NCBI GenBank assembly: GCA_016190375.1
Contig: JACPQR010000174.1
Span: 1-44,618, forward strand
From: Deltaproteobacteria bacterium
GTDB lineage: Bacteria; Myxococcota_A; Polyangia; JACPQR01
Direction of reading: 5' to 3'
DNA: 44,618 nt
The notes below the pieces were generated by a model. It saw only the letters and a list, made by a program, of their open reading frames with translations, made no database searches and was not told the DNA's origin. Both the position numbers and the translations under genes were made by a program. Positions 36,135-42,964 of this stretch are shown one piece after another (the stretch's first letter is position 1; every line of letters starts with the position of its first letter).

Positions 36135-36734
36135 ATGCTGCGCGAGGAGGACCACGTCGATCTGCCCCGTTCCGCGGTGCGGTTTCCCCTCGAGCTGGTC
36201 ACGCCGGCCGGGCTGGACCCCGATGACCCGGCGACGTGGCCCTCTGTGAATGGCCGATTGGAGTACGTCGGCGGAAAGCTGCTCTTCATGCCTCCGTGCG
36301 CGGACACCCAGCAGTACGTCGCAGCCGACGCGAGCTTCGTCCTGCGGGCCTGGACCGAAGGCCGAGACGACTTCCTCGTCGGTACGAACGAGGCAGGGAT
36401 GAGGCTCGGCGGAGAGACCCGCGGAGCAGACGCGGCCGTCTGGCGGCGAGCGGACGTGGGATCCGTTACCGGTAGGTTCCAGCGAGTGCCTCCGCTCCTT
36501 GCAGTCGAGGTCGCGGGCCAAGACGAGGGCGAGACGGAGCTTCGCATCAAGGCGTCCTGGTACCTGGAGCACGGCGTGAGGGTCGTGTGGCTCGTGTTGC
36601 CCGACGTCCGCGAGGTCGTGGTCGTGCGTCCCGATGGTGAGAGCCGTCACGGCCTCGGCGGCCGGCTCCCGGCGATCGACGAGCTTCCGGGGCTCGAGCC
36701 CCCCGTCGACAGGTTCTTCAAGCAGATTGTGTGA
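36135..36734 (+). CDS. Uma2-family nuclease-like protein
   Basis: This 199-residue protein has the Uma2 (DUF820) restriction-endonuclease-like fold pattern: YVGGKLLFMPP, GADAAVWRR with the metal-site Asp, LLAVEVAGQDEGETELRIKASWYLEHGVRVVWLV with the E-x-K-like core and the GV-x-VWLV strand. Family members are widespread and their role is mostly unknown. The ATG lies in the 3' arm of a perfect GCAGCATC/GATGCTGC hairpin (36122-36141). GGAGG at 36112-36116 is far upstream, so the start is less certain than the fold. Confidence 0.82.
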   Translation: MLREEDHVDLPRSAVRFPLELVTPAGLDPDDPATWPSVNGRLEYVGGKLLFMPPCADTQQYVAADASFVLRAWTEGRDDFLVGTNEAGMRLGGETRGADAAVWRRADVGSVTGRFQRVPPLLAVEVAGQDEGETELRIKASWYLEHGVRVVWLVLPDVREVVVVRPDGESRHGLGGRLPAIDELPGLEPPVDRFFKQIV

Positions 36735-36798
36735 GAGCCGGGCTCCGTTGACATGGCCGGCCGCAGCCGAAAAACTCGATCGAGTCAGGGAGGGGAAC

Positions 36799-37986
36799 AT
36801 GGCGACGAGGTGCGGCGTTGGGCTGTCCGGGCGCGAGTCGCCCGGTGAGGCGGGGCGGGACGCGGCGACGGCGGCCGTCGGTGCGCTCGATGGCGGGAGC
36901 CCCGACTTCGTCTTCGCGTTCGCTTCCACCAAGTACGACTACCCGAAGCTCCTCGGGGGCATCCGGGAAGTAACGAGCGGCGCACCCTTGATCGGGTGCT
37001 CGACGGCCGGCGAGTTCACGCACGAGGACGTGTGCCACCGCTGCGTCGCGGTGATGGCCGTCCGGTCGGAGACGACCAGGTTCCACCTCGCCCTCGGCCG
37101 CGGTCTCAGGAAGGACCAGCGCCGCGCGGTCGTCGAGGCCTTCCGGGGGTTCCGGCAGGCGCACCTGGCCGCGCGCGCCGAGGGCCTGACCCATGCCACC
37201 TGCTTCGTGTGTACCGACGGGCTGGCGGGCGGCGGCGAGGACCTGGTCGAGCTCGTCCATGCCGAGACGGGGATGCTCGCCCAGATCGTCGGCGGTGCGG
37301 CCGCCGACGACGCGAGGTTCAGCCGCACCGACGTGTTCTTCGGCGATCAGCATCACACCGACGCGCTCGTCGTCGCCTTCGCCTTCTCGCGCTCCCCCAT
37401 CGGGCTTGGCGTGCGCCACGGCCTGAACGCCGCCACGGGCAGCATGATCGTCACGCGCTCCAGGGGCACTCACCTCGAGGAGATCGACGGCCGACCCGCC
37501 CTGACCGCCTACGAGCGGTTCGCGGCGTCGATCGGCGAGACGCTGACCGTGCAGAACCGCGAGGCGCTCATGATGGTGCACCAGATCGGGATGCTGACGC
37601 CGACCGGCGAGTACAAGATCCGCGCGCCCCTCAAGGCGAACGCCGACGGCTCCCTGGTGATGGCGTCCGAGGTCCCGACCGGCGCGGCCATCACCATCAT
37701 GCGCGGCACCAAGGAGGGGCTCGTCACCGCCGCCGAGCTCGCGGCGCGGAGCGCCATGGCGAACCTCGGTGGCTGCCGCCCTGCCGGCGTCCTGGCGTTC
37801 GACTGCATCTGCCGCCGGATGTTCCTCGGCGACGACTACGGGCGCCAGGTCGCCGCGATCCGTTCGGTCGTCGGGCCGAACGTCCCGGTGATCGGGTGGG
37901 AGACGTACGGCGAGATCGCCATGACGCCGAGCCAGCAGACGGGCTGGCACAACTCGACCACTGTCCTGGCGATCCTACCCGCCTGA
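36799..37986 (+). CDS. FIST-domain sensor protein
   Basis: The 395-residue soluble protein has a FIST N domain (FVFAFASTKYDYPKLLGGIREVTSGAPLIGCSTAGEF, GGAAADDARFSRTDVFFGD) and a FIST C domain (MVHQIGMLTPTGEYKIRAPLKANADGSLVMASEVPTG, VIGWETYGEIA). FIST domains are thought to sense small ligands such as amino acids and usually feed two-component, cyclic-di-GMP or chemotaxis outputs. No output domain is fused here, so it may act with the neighbouring HDOD or GGDEF proteins. GGGAGGGG precedes the ATG. The 3' end overlaps the convergent GYD gene by 12 bases. Confidence 0.9.
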   Translation: MATRCGVGLSGRESPGEAGRDAATAAVGALDGGSPDFVFAFASTKYDYPKLLGGIREVTSGAPLIGCSTAGEFTHEDVCHRCVAVMAVRSETTRFHLALGRGLRKDQRRAVVEAFRGFRQAHLAARAEGLTHATCFVCTDGLAGGGEDLVELVHAETGMLAQIVGGAAADDARFSRTDVFFGDQHHTDALVVAFAFSRSPIGLGVRHGLNAATGSMIVTRSRGTHLEEIDGRPALTAYERFAASIGETLTVQNREALMMVHQIGMLTPTGEYKIRAPLKANADGSLVMASEVPTGAAITIMRGTKEGLVTAAELAARSAMANLGGCRPAGVLAFDCICRRMFLGDDYGRQVAAIRSVVGPNVPVIGWETYGEIAMTPSQQTGWHNSTTVLAILPA

Positions 37987-38295
37987 CGACCGGGGCCTCT
38001 CGGTCGACTCCGCCACGGACAGAAACTCCTCGTAGCGGATCGCGGGCCAGCTCTCGGCCGTGACCGCTCCGTGCGCGCGCGACAGGAGCGAGACCTTGAA
38101 CGCGGTGGCCTCGTCGGGAGCCTCGTAGACGTCCATGAAGTCGTAGGGCCCGAGGAGCGCGTAGTGGGCAATCCAGCGGATCCCCCGGCAGACCTCCTCG
38201 ACCTTGCGCATCCAGAGCTGCCCCAGCTCGCGGCGGCCCCGCGGGTCTCCGATGGTGGACGGGCTCAGCTTCGTCATCAGCACGTACGTGGGCAT
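37975..38295 (-). CDS. GYD-domain protein
   Basis: The 106-residue protein (MPTYVLMTKLSPSTIGDPRGR...YALLGPYDFMDVYEAPDEATAFKVSLL) matches the GYD family, named for the Gly-Tyr-Asp seen here as GPYDFM. It has a ferredoxin-like dimeric barrel fold and unknown function. AGGGGAGG lies before the ATG. It is 26 bases downstream of the HDOD gene and probably the last gene of the minus-strand unit. Confidence 0.85.
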   Translation of the reverse strand: MPTYVLMTKLSPSTIGDPRGRRELGQLWMRKVEEVCRGIRWIAHYALLGPYDFMDVYEAPDEATAFKVSLLSRAHGAVTAESWPAIRYEEFLSVAESTERPRSSGG

Positions 38296-38321
38296 CGGCC
38301 TCCCCTTTCGACCCGGAGAGT

Positions 38322-39200
38322 CTAGCCACCGCCCGCGAGGATCTCCATGAGGAGCTCGGATTTCTCGATTTTCCAGCGGAGCTGATCGTGGGCCTTCTCT
38401 TCGATGGCGACCGTCAGGTTGAGCCGCTCGAGGATGGGAACGGGCAGCTCGGGGATCGATCCGTCCCCGGTCTGCAGCCCCCTGCGGTGACAGATCGCGT
38501 CGGCGAGGGTCGTGATGTCGATCGTCGGATGCAGGTTCCGCGCGACGTTCTGGCGCTCCACGAGCTCGTGAGAATGATGCTGGCCGATCGCGGCCTGAAG
38601 CGGCAGAGGGAACCGCCACCTCCGCGCGAGGCGCAGGCCGAGCGCTTCGTGCTGGGGCAGCGCCAGCTCGGCCTCCGCCGCGTGGACGGAGATCCCTCGC
38701 CTCGTTGCAAGCTCGACCGTCTGCCCGAACACGTCGGGCGCGATCTGGAGCATGGCCAGCTTGCCGAGGTCGTGGAGCAGCCCCGCCGTGAAGCACTCCG
38801 CCGGCGAGGGATGACCGACGATCTCCGCGAGCGCCTCGGCCGCGCCAGCGACCCCCAGGGCGTGGCGGAACAGGCTCTTCGCGGCGTCGTCCGTGGAGTT
38901 GCCCAGCACCTTGAAGACGGAGACCGTCAGGACGAGCTGGTGAAGCGTATTGAAGCCGAGGAAGGAGATGGCCCTCGCGACGTCGCTCACGCCGCCGGGG
39001 ATCGCGAAGTAGGGCGAGTTCACGAGCTTGAGGACCTTGGCGGTGAGCGCGGGATCGTCGCGCATCAGCGCGGCGATGGAGCGGGCGTCGCTCCGGGGAT
39101 CGTTCACGAGCTGCCCGACCCGCTCGGCCACGAGGGGAATCGTGGGCAGCGCGTCGAGGGCGTCGACAAGGCGAGTGAGAGCCTCAGGCCCCTGAGTCAC
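38322..39200 (-). CDS. HDOD-domain protein
   Basis: The 292-residue protein is a stand-alone HDOD domain: LPTIPLVAERVGQLVNDPRSDARSIAALMRDDPALTAKVLKLVNSPYFAIPGGVSDVARAISFLG, CFTAGLLHDLGKLAML and AIGQHHSHE. HDOD proteins act in bacterial signalling, often with two-component or c-di-GMP systems. Here HDLGK and QHH keep HD-like metal residues. I chose the GTG at 39200. An in-frame ATG at 39332 would prefix 44 residues translated from a repeat element and is less likely. The pre-insertion start was probably the ATG of a duplicated ATGACTCAGGG. Confidence 0.88.
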   Translation of the reverse strand: MTQGPEALTRLVDALDALPTIPLVAERVGQLVNDPRSDARSIAALMRDDPALTAKVLKLVNSPYFAIPGGVSDVARAISFLGFNTLHQLVLTVSVFKVLGNSTDDAAKSLFRHALGVAGAAEALAEIVGHPSPAECFTAGLLHDLGKLAMLQIAPDVFGQTVELATRRGISVHAAEAELALPQHEALGLRLARRWRFPLPLQAAIGQHHSHELVERQNVARNLHPTIDITTLADAICHRRGLQTGDGSIPELPVPILERLNLTVAIEEKAHDQLRWKIEKSELLMEILAGGG

Positions 39201-39331
39201 TGAGCGCGGGTGGGCTGCCGCCGAACCGGAGGCCCCCCCGCGGGCCCCCCCGCTCTGAAGCTCGGGACGCTCGCTCACTACGGCGGAGTGAATCCGCCTG
39301 CGTTCGCTTTCCGGGTCAGATCCCTGAGTCA
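39184..39331 (+). repeat. Hairpin element copy C with flanking direct repeat
   Basis: The insert at 39200-39315 lies between two 16-bp copies (39184-39199 and 39316-39331) that match at 14 positions; on the minus strand they read TGACTCAGGGRYCTGA. It contains C-runs and the hairpin GGCGGA-GTGAA-TCCGCC (39282-39298), a compensated version of the stem in copies A and B. The repeat period is 132 bp, a multiple of three. Confidence 0.75.
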
Positions 39332-39699
39332 TACGGGCCCACGGAAGAATCTTCGCCCGCATCCGGCCCGGAGTCGAGGCCCGCCTCGACGTCCGCGTCG
39401 ACGTCGCCATCGGGACCGGCGTCCAGCCCGGCGTCGAGCCCGGCGTCGATCCCCGAGTCCACACCTGAATCGACGCCGGAGTCGAGCTCCGTTCCTGCGT
39501 CGACGCTCGGGCCCGCGTCGCCCGTCGCACCGGCGTCGCCGGGCGCCCCCGCGTCGGCGATCGGGGCCTGACACGAGCCGGCGCGGCACTCGAGCGCCGA
39601 AGCGCAGTCGCTGTTGCGAATGCAGCGGTCGTCATCGCAGCCGGAGGCAAGGGCCGCGAGGACCAAGCCCAGGGCGGCGCTAGATGCCGAGCTCCACAC
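39316..39699 (-). CDS. Small lipoprotein with Asp-rich repeats
   Basis: The 127-residue lipoprotein has lipobox LVLAALASGC (Cys21) and one short Cys module CIRNSDCASALECRAGSC. The rest is an acidic low-complexity region of DAG, DSGVDSG and DAGLDAG repeats to the C-terminus. It is likely an outer-surface anchor or Ca-binding tail. Its stop lies in the upstream copy of the direct repeat around element C. Its start overlaps the end of the outer-membrane-like gene by 20 bases, so it belongs to the same unit. Confidence 0.75.
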   Translation of the reverse strand: MWSSASSAALGLVLAALASGCDDDRCIRNSDCASALECRAGSCQAPIADAGAPGDAGATGDAGPSVDAGTELDSGVDSGVDSGIDAGLDAGLDAGPDGDVDADVEAGLDSGPDAGEDSSVGPYDSGI

Positions 39700-40186
39700 C
39701 GATCAGCCCGTTGAACATCAGGACGGCCGAGTCCCGCGGCACGTCGCTCCCTATGACGAATGCGTCGGCCTGCAAGGTCGCCAGGACCCCGAGCTTGCCG
39801 CCGATGGGCAGGCGGCCCGTCACGCCCGCCTCGAGCCCGAACATCGTGAACGGCGCGAAGAAGAGCGGAAGGCCGGCCGACGGCCGGAGGGTGACAGGTC
39901 CGAGCTGCCGCTCGAGGTCCACCCGGGGCACGATCGCCACGCTCGCCCTGCCCTCGACCTCGATCCGCAGCGAGCCGCCCCAGCTCCATCGCGGCTCCTC
40001 GTCGGTCCACGTGCGCGCGGCCACGTCGATGAAGAGCGGCGACCGCGCCGTCAGCGCCTCGTCTCCTCCCCCGTTGCCGAGCTCGAGGCCGGTCCCTGCT
40101 GCGAGCGACACGCCCATCCCGCGAGTCTGCGCCGCCGCGGGCAGCCCGTGAAGGGTCAGCGCCGAGAAAAGGACCAGCCGCCTCAT
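39680..40186 (-). CDS. Exported outer-membrane-like beta protein
   Basis: The 168-residue protein has a signal peptide MRRLVLFSALTLHGLPAAAQ. Alternating strand-like segments follow (WGGSLRIEVEGRASVAIVPRVDLERQLG, LGVLATLQADAFVIG) and the protein ends with LIGVELGI, suggesting a small outer-membrane barrel. I do not recognise the family. The ATG shares a base with the TGA of the upstream kinase-like gene (TGATG). Confidence 0.65.
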   Translation of the reverse strand: MRRLVLFSALTLHGLPAAAQTRGMGVSLAAGTGLELGNGGGDEALTARSPLFIDVAARTWTDEEPRWSWGGSLRIEVEGRASVAIVPRVDLERQLGPVTLRPSAGLPLFFAPFTMFGLEAGVTGRLPIGGKLGVLATLQADAFVIGSDVPRDSAVLMFNGLIGVELGI

Positions 40187-40962
40187 CAGGCCGCCCTCGG
40201 AACCGGGAAGACCCACGTGCGGGAAGGCCGCGCGTCGGGCTCGGCGTCCTCGCGGAGGCGGCGAGCCAGCGTCCGCGGGATCGAGAGCGAGATCTCGGTC
40301 CACTCCTGGTCGGTCTCGATGCGGGCGTCGCCGCCGAGACCGTCCGCGATTCGTCGCACGATCGTGAGGCCCAGGCCCTCGCCCGGACCCTCCCGGCGGC
40401 TGGACACGCCGGCCGCGAAGGCGCGCGGCAGGATCTCCGGAGCGAACGGCGGACCGTCGTTTCCGACCGACAGGACGACGTCGCCATTCGTCCCGCTCGC
40501 GCGGGCGACGATCTTGCCGTCACGGCCAATGGCCTCGATCGCGTTGTCGAGGATGCAGCGCAGGGACTCGACGACCTGCTCCGGGTCGAGCCAGAGCGCG
40601 GGCAGCCCATCGTCGGCCTCGACCGCGATCTCGATGCCCCGGGCCTCGCAGTCCTCCTCGACCTCGCCCACCGCGGCCCGGAGGAGCTCCGCGGGCTCGC
40701 GGAGCGACCTGGCGCTCAGAGTGAGCAGGCCCTGATGGCCCAGCACCCGAAGGCGCCGCGAGAGCCGCGAGCCCCTGAACTGGATCGACGTCAGCTCATC
40801 GACGACCTCGGGCGTCACGGGTCGCGATCGCAGCTCCTTGAGCCGGTCGAGGGTCGCCAGCAGGCGCTCGTTCATCGCCGCGACGATGAGGTCGGGCGCC
40901 AACGGATCGGGCTCTGTCACCTGGGGCCGCTGCTCCATGTCTCGGGCCGGAGCAACATGCAT
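40186..40962 (-). CDS. Histidine-kinase-like ATPase, phosphoacceptor not evident
   Basis: The 258-residue soluble protein has a HATPase catalytic domain at ~85-240: N box CILDNAIEAIGRDGK, G1 GNDGPPFAPEI, G2 GEGLGLTIVRRIADGLGG. The N-terminal ~80 residues are helical (NERLLATLDRLKELR) but lack the usual H-E-L/I-x2-P phosphoacceptor. It may therefore act as a dimeric ATPase or phosphatase-like partner rather than a classical sensor. The N-terminus is uncertain: ATGs at 40962 and 40938 are both possible, and the first overlaps a decayed chaperone fragment. It heads the unit with the outer-membrane-like, lipoprotein, HDOD and GYD genes. Confidence 0.8.
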   Translation of the reverse strand: MHVAPARDMEQRPQVTEPDPLAPDLIVAAMNERLLATLDRLKELRSRPVTPEVVDELTSIQFRGSRLSRRLRVLGHQGLLTLSARSLREPAELLRAAVGEVEEDCEARGIEIAVEADDGLPALWLDPEQVVESLRCILDNAIEAIGRDGKIVARASGTNGDVVLSVGNDGPPFAPEILPRAFAAGVSSRREGPGEGLGLTIVRRIADGLGGDARIETDQEWTEISLSIPRTLARRLREDAEPDARPSRTWVFPVPRAA

Positions 40963-41095
40963 GCCGGTTCGCGAGGGGCGCGGACGAGCTCGATACGCCC
41001 AGCGAGGGCCTCGCGGACCCGAACGTCGAGGCTCGAGGCGTCAGCGTTTTGGATTTCCGCGAGGGTCCCTTGACGCTGCTCTCGCCGACCTCGTC
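40955..41095 (-). pseudogene. Decayed fragment of fliT-like gene
   Basis: The minus strand reads LAEIQNADASSLDVRVREALAGRIELVRAPRE, closely similar to LTLIQNAETSGLDLRTREALAGRIKAVRDRDE of the intact gene at 42112-42456. The 5' part appears frameshifted and the 3' part is lost. It lies just downstream of the glycosyltransferase, in the same orientation as the intact copy on the other side. Confidence 0.65.
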
Positions 41096-41139
41096 GGTCG
41101 CGAGTGGGATATGCCCTCACCTCGGGGAGTGCGGAATGC

Positions 41140-42099
41140 CTACGCGCGAAACCGCGCTCGGGCCACCTCGAGCGCCTCTCGCCACGAGTCGACGAATCGC
41201 GACATCGGAAACCGATTCCTCGCCGTCTCCCGCGCTCTCTGCCCCATCGTTCGAGCCAGATCGAGGTTCCCCAGGAGCTCCCGCACCCCCGCCCGGAGCA
41301 CCTCGGGATCGTCCGAGACGAACCCGTTCTCACCGGTCACGATCGGGCTCGAGCCATGGGCAGACACGACCACCGGCATGCCGGTGGCCATCGCTTCGAG
41401 GAGGCTCAGGTTGTACCCGTCTTCGAGCCCCGCCGCGGCGGTGTGCACGTAGAAGCGGTGGGAACGGTAGAGCTCCTTCAGGGCCTCCCAGCTCTGGGCT
41501 GCAACGATGCCGAGCTCCGGGTTGTGGCCCACGAGCTCGCATGGAAGATCCCGGAATACCGCCTCGTGAAGGGACCAGTTCAGGTACTCCTTCTTCTGCT
41601 CGATCGCGTTCGCGACGCGCAGGCCTCTCGGAATCTCTCCCCGATATCCGCGGTAGTCGTCGAGATCGACCGCTCCGGGGATCACGATGGCGGGTAGTCC
41701 CCAGGACGCGCGCTTCATCTCGGAGACGACCACGAGGGTTCCCTTGATGATGGCGAGGTAGTCGCGGACCATCGCCGTCATCTCGGCAGCATTCAACCGA
41801 GCGCCTTCTTGCCTGATCCGCCCGGCGAGCGACGAGTGAAGGACCAGGATCTTCGGGGCGCTGATCGTCTTCACCATCAAGAGGTCGGTGACGTTGTGAG
41901 CGATGATGCAGTTGTACGCCGCCCGGGCGGCGTCGAGCATCCCGATTCTCCGGACGCCCGAAGGACACGGGCGCATGCGTTCATCCCAGCCCAGCACGTG
42001 ATGGCCCGGCAGGTCGACCACCACGTCCATCGGCAGACCCAGCCGCGCCAGGTCGTACACGTACGCCTCGTGGCTGTTGAACGTGAGCAGGCGAACCAT
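41140..42099 (-). CDS. Glycosyltransferase, GT4-like, in flagellar locus
   Basis: The 319-residue GT-B enzyme has ILVLHSSLAGRIRQEG, VVSEMKRASWGLPAIVIPGAVDLDDY and the donor-site signature DGYNLSLLEAMATGMPVVVSAHGSSPIVTGENGFV. The first Glu of the usual E-x7-E is Asp (D-x7-E). The position, 12 bases after a fliT-like gene in the fliC-fliD-fliS cluster, suggests it glycosylates flagellin or another filament protein, as in other flagellar loci. This is inference. It is flanked by the intact fliT-like gene and a decayed copy of the same gene. Confidence 0.82.
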   Translation of the reverse strand: MVRLLTFNSHEAYVYDLARLGLPMDVVVDLPGHHVLGWDERMRPCPSGVRRIGMLDAARAAYNCIIAHNVTDLLMVKTISAPKILVLHSSLAGRIRQEGARLNAAEMTAMVRDYLAIIKGTLVVVSEMKRASWGLPAIVIPGAVDLDDYRGYRGEIPRGLRVANAIEQKKEYLNWSLHEAVFRDLPCELVGHNPELGIVAAQSWEALKELYRSHRFYVHTAAAGLEDGYNLSLLEAMATGMPVVVSAHGSSPIVTGENGFVSDDPEVLRAGVRELLGNLDLARTMGQRARETARNRFPMSRFVDSWREALEVARARFRA

Positions 42100-42111
42100 C
42101 CGGCGGCGATA

Positions 42112-42456
42112 TTAGGCGATTCGCTCGAGGTGGTGGGGAAACTCGCCCTCGCTCGGCTTGTAGCCCCGGACGGCCGTGCGCACGTGCACGACCCCCTCGA
42201 GGGCCTCCAGGATCTTGTCGCAGCGCTTGCGCACGGCGGCGAGGAGCTGCTCGTCGCGGTCGCGCACCGCCTTGATGCGCCCCGCGAGCGCCTCGCGGGT
42301 GCGAAGGTCGAGGCCCGAGGTCTCGGCGTTCTGGATCAGCGTGAGGATTGCCTGACGCTCTTCGAGGAGCTTCGAGAGGGCGATGATGTCGGACGTCTCC
42401 GGATCGAGCCAGAGGCTCTCGAGCTGCGAGACGAGGTCGAAGAGGGGGTGCTTCAC
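42112..42456 (-). CDS. fliT: FliT-like export chaperone
   Basis: The 114-residue, largely helical protein (SKLLEERQAILTLIQNAETSGLDLRTREALAGRIKAVRDRDEQLLAAVRKRC) matches the length and heptad pattern of FliT-type chaperones, which hold FliD before export. It ends with GVVHVRTAVRGYKPSEG, seen in deltaproteobacterial members. Order fliD-fliS-this gene supports the call. GTG start. Sequence support is moderate. Confidence 0.65.
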   Translation of the reverse strand: MKHPLFDLVSQLESLWLDPETSDIIALSKLLEERQAILTLIQNAETSGLDLRTREALAGRIKAVRDRDEQLLAAVRKRCDKILEALEGVVHVRTAVRGYKPSEGEFPHHLERIA

Positions 42457-42475
42457 GTCGTCTTCCGGGCTACTT

Positions 42476-42612
42476 CGTCTCCTTCGCCACCTGCGCCCAC
42501 GCGGCGTTTCGTCGGGCGGGGACTGCGTCCCCCCCGAACCCCCCGCTCGCTCCGGCCGAGTGAATCGGCCTGCGCTCGCACCTCATCGCGTCTCCTTCGC
42601 CACTTGCGCCCA
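42476..42612 (+). repeat. Hairpin element copy B with flanking direct repeat
   Basis: An 89-bp insert (42500-42588) lies between two 24-bp copies at 42476-42499 and 42589-42612 that differ at one base. It has G/C runs and the hairpin GGCCGA-GTGAA-TCGGCC (42554-42570). The direct repeat is the 3' end of fliS. The distal copy still carries an original-looking end (WAQVAKETK-stop). Confidence 0.85.
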
Positions 42613-42954
42613 AGCCTCCCTGAGCTGCTCGAGCACCTTGACGGCGGGGACGAGGGGGGCCGGATCGCCCTTGAGGTTGGCCTCCGTGATCTTCTCCAGC
42701 ACGAAGCCGTAGAGGCCGTCGAGCTGCGCGCAGAGCTCTGGGGCATGCTCGGGCTGGAGCGTCGCCTGCAGCTCCGTCACGATGGCGTGGGCGCGTCCGA
42801 GGGCCATGCCCCGCTTCGCGATCTCGCCGCCCTCGGCTGCCGCAGCCGCCTGCCGCAGGAAGCGGAGGGCGCCATCGTAGAGCACCACAACGAGCTGGGC
42901 CGGGGAGGCCGTCTCGACGGTCGTTGCCTGGTATTGCCCGACAGCGAAGGACAT
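42583..42954 (-). CDS. fliS: FliS, flagellin export chaperone
   Basis: The 123-residue protein has the FliS core GQYQATTVETASPAQLVVVLYDGALRFLRQA, AIVTELQATL and LCAQLDGLYGFVLEKITEANLKGD. It binds the flagellin C-terminus and prevents early polymerisation. The last codons and stop (CGA-TGA) are contributed by the inserted hairpin element; the ancestral end was probably ETK-stop. It begins ten bases after fliD. Confidence 0.95.
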   Translation of the reverse strand: MSFAVGQYQATTVETASPAQLVVVLYDGALRFLRQAAAAAEGGEIAKRGMALGRAHAIVTELQATLQPEHAPELCAQLDGLYGFVLEKITEANLKGDPAPLVPAVKVLEQLREAWAQVAKETR

Positions 42955-42964
42955 GTCCTACACC

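Noticed and set aside
39201..39332. N-terminal 44-residue extension of the HDOD protein from an upstream ATG
   Set aside because: The extension is translated from the hairpin element and ends in a repeat of its own start (MTQG...VTQG), so it is more likely an insertion by-product.
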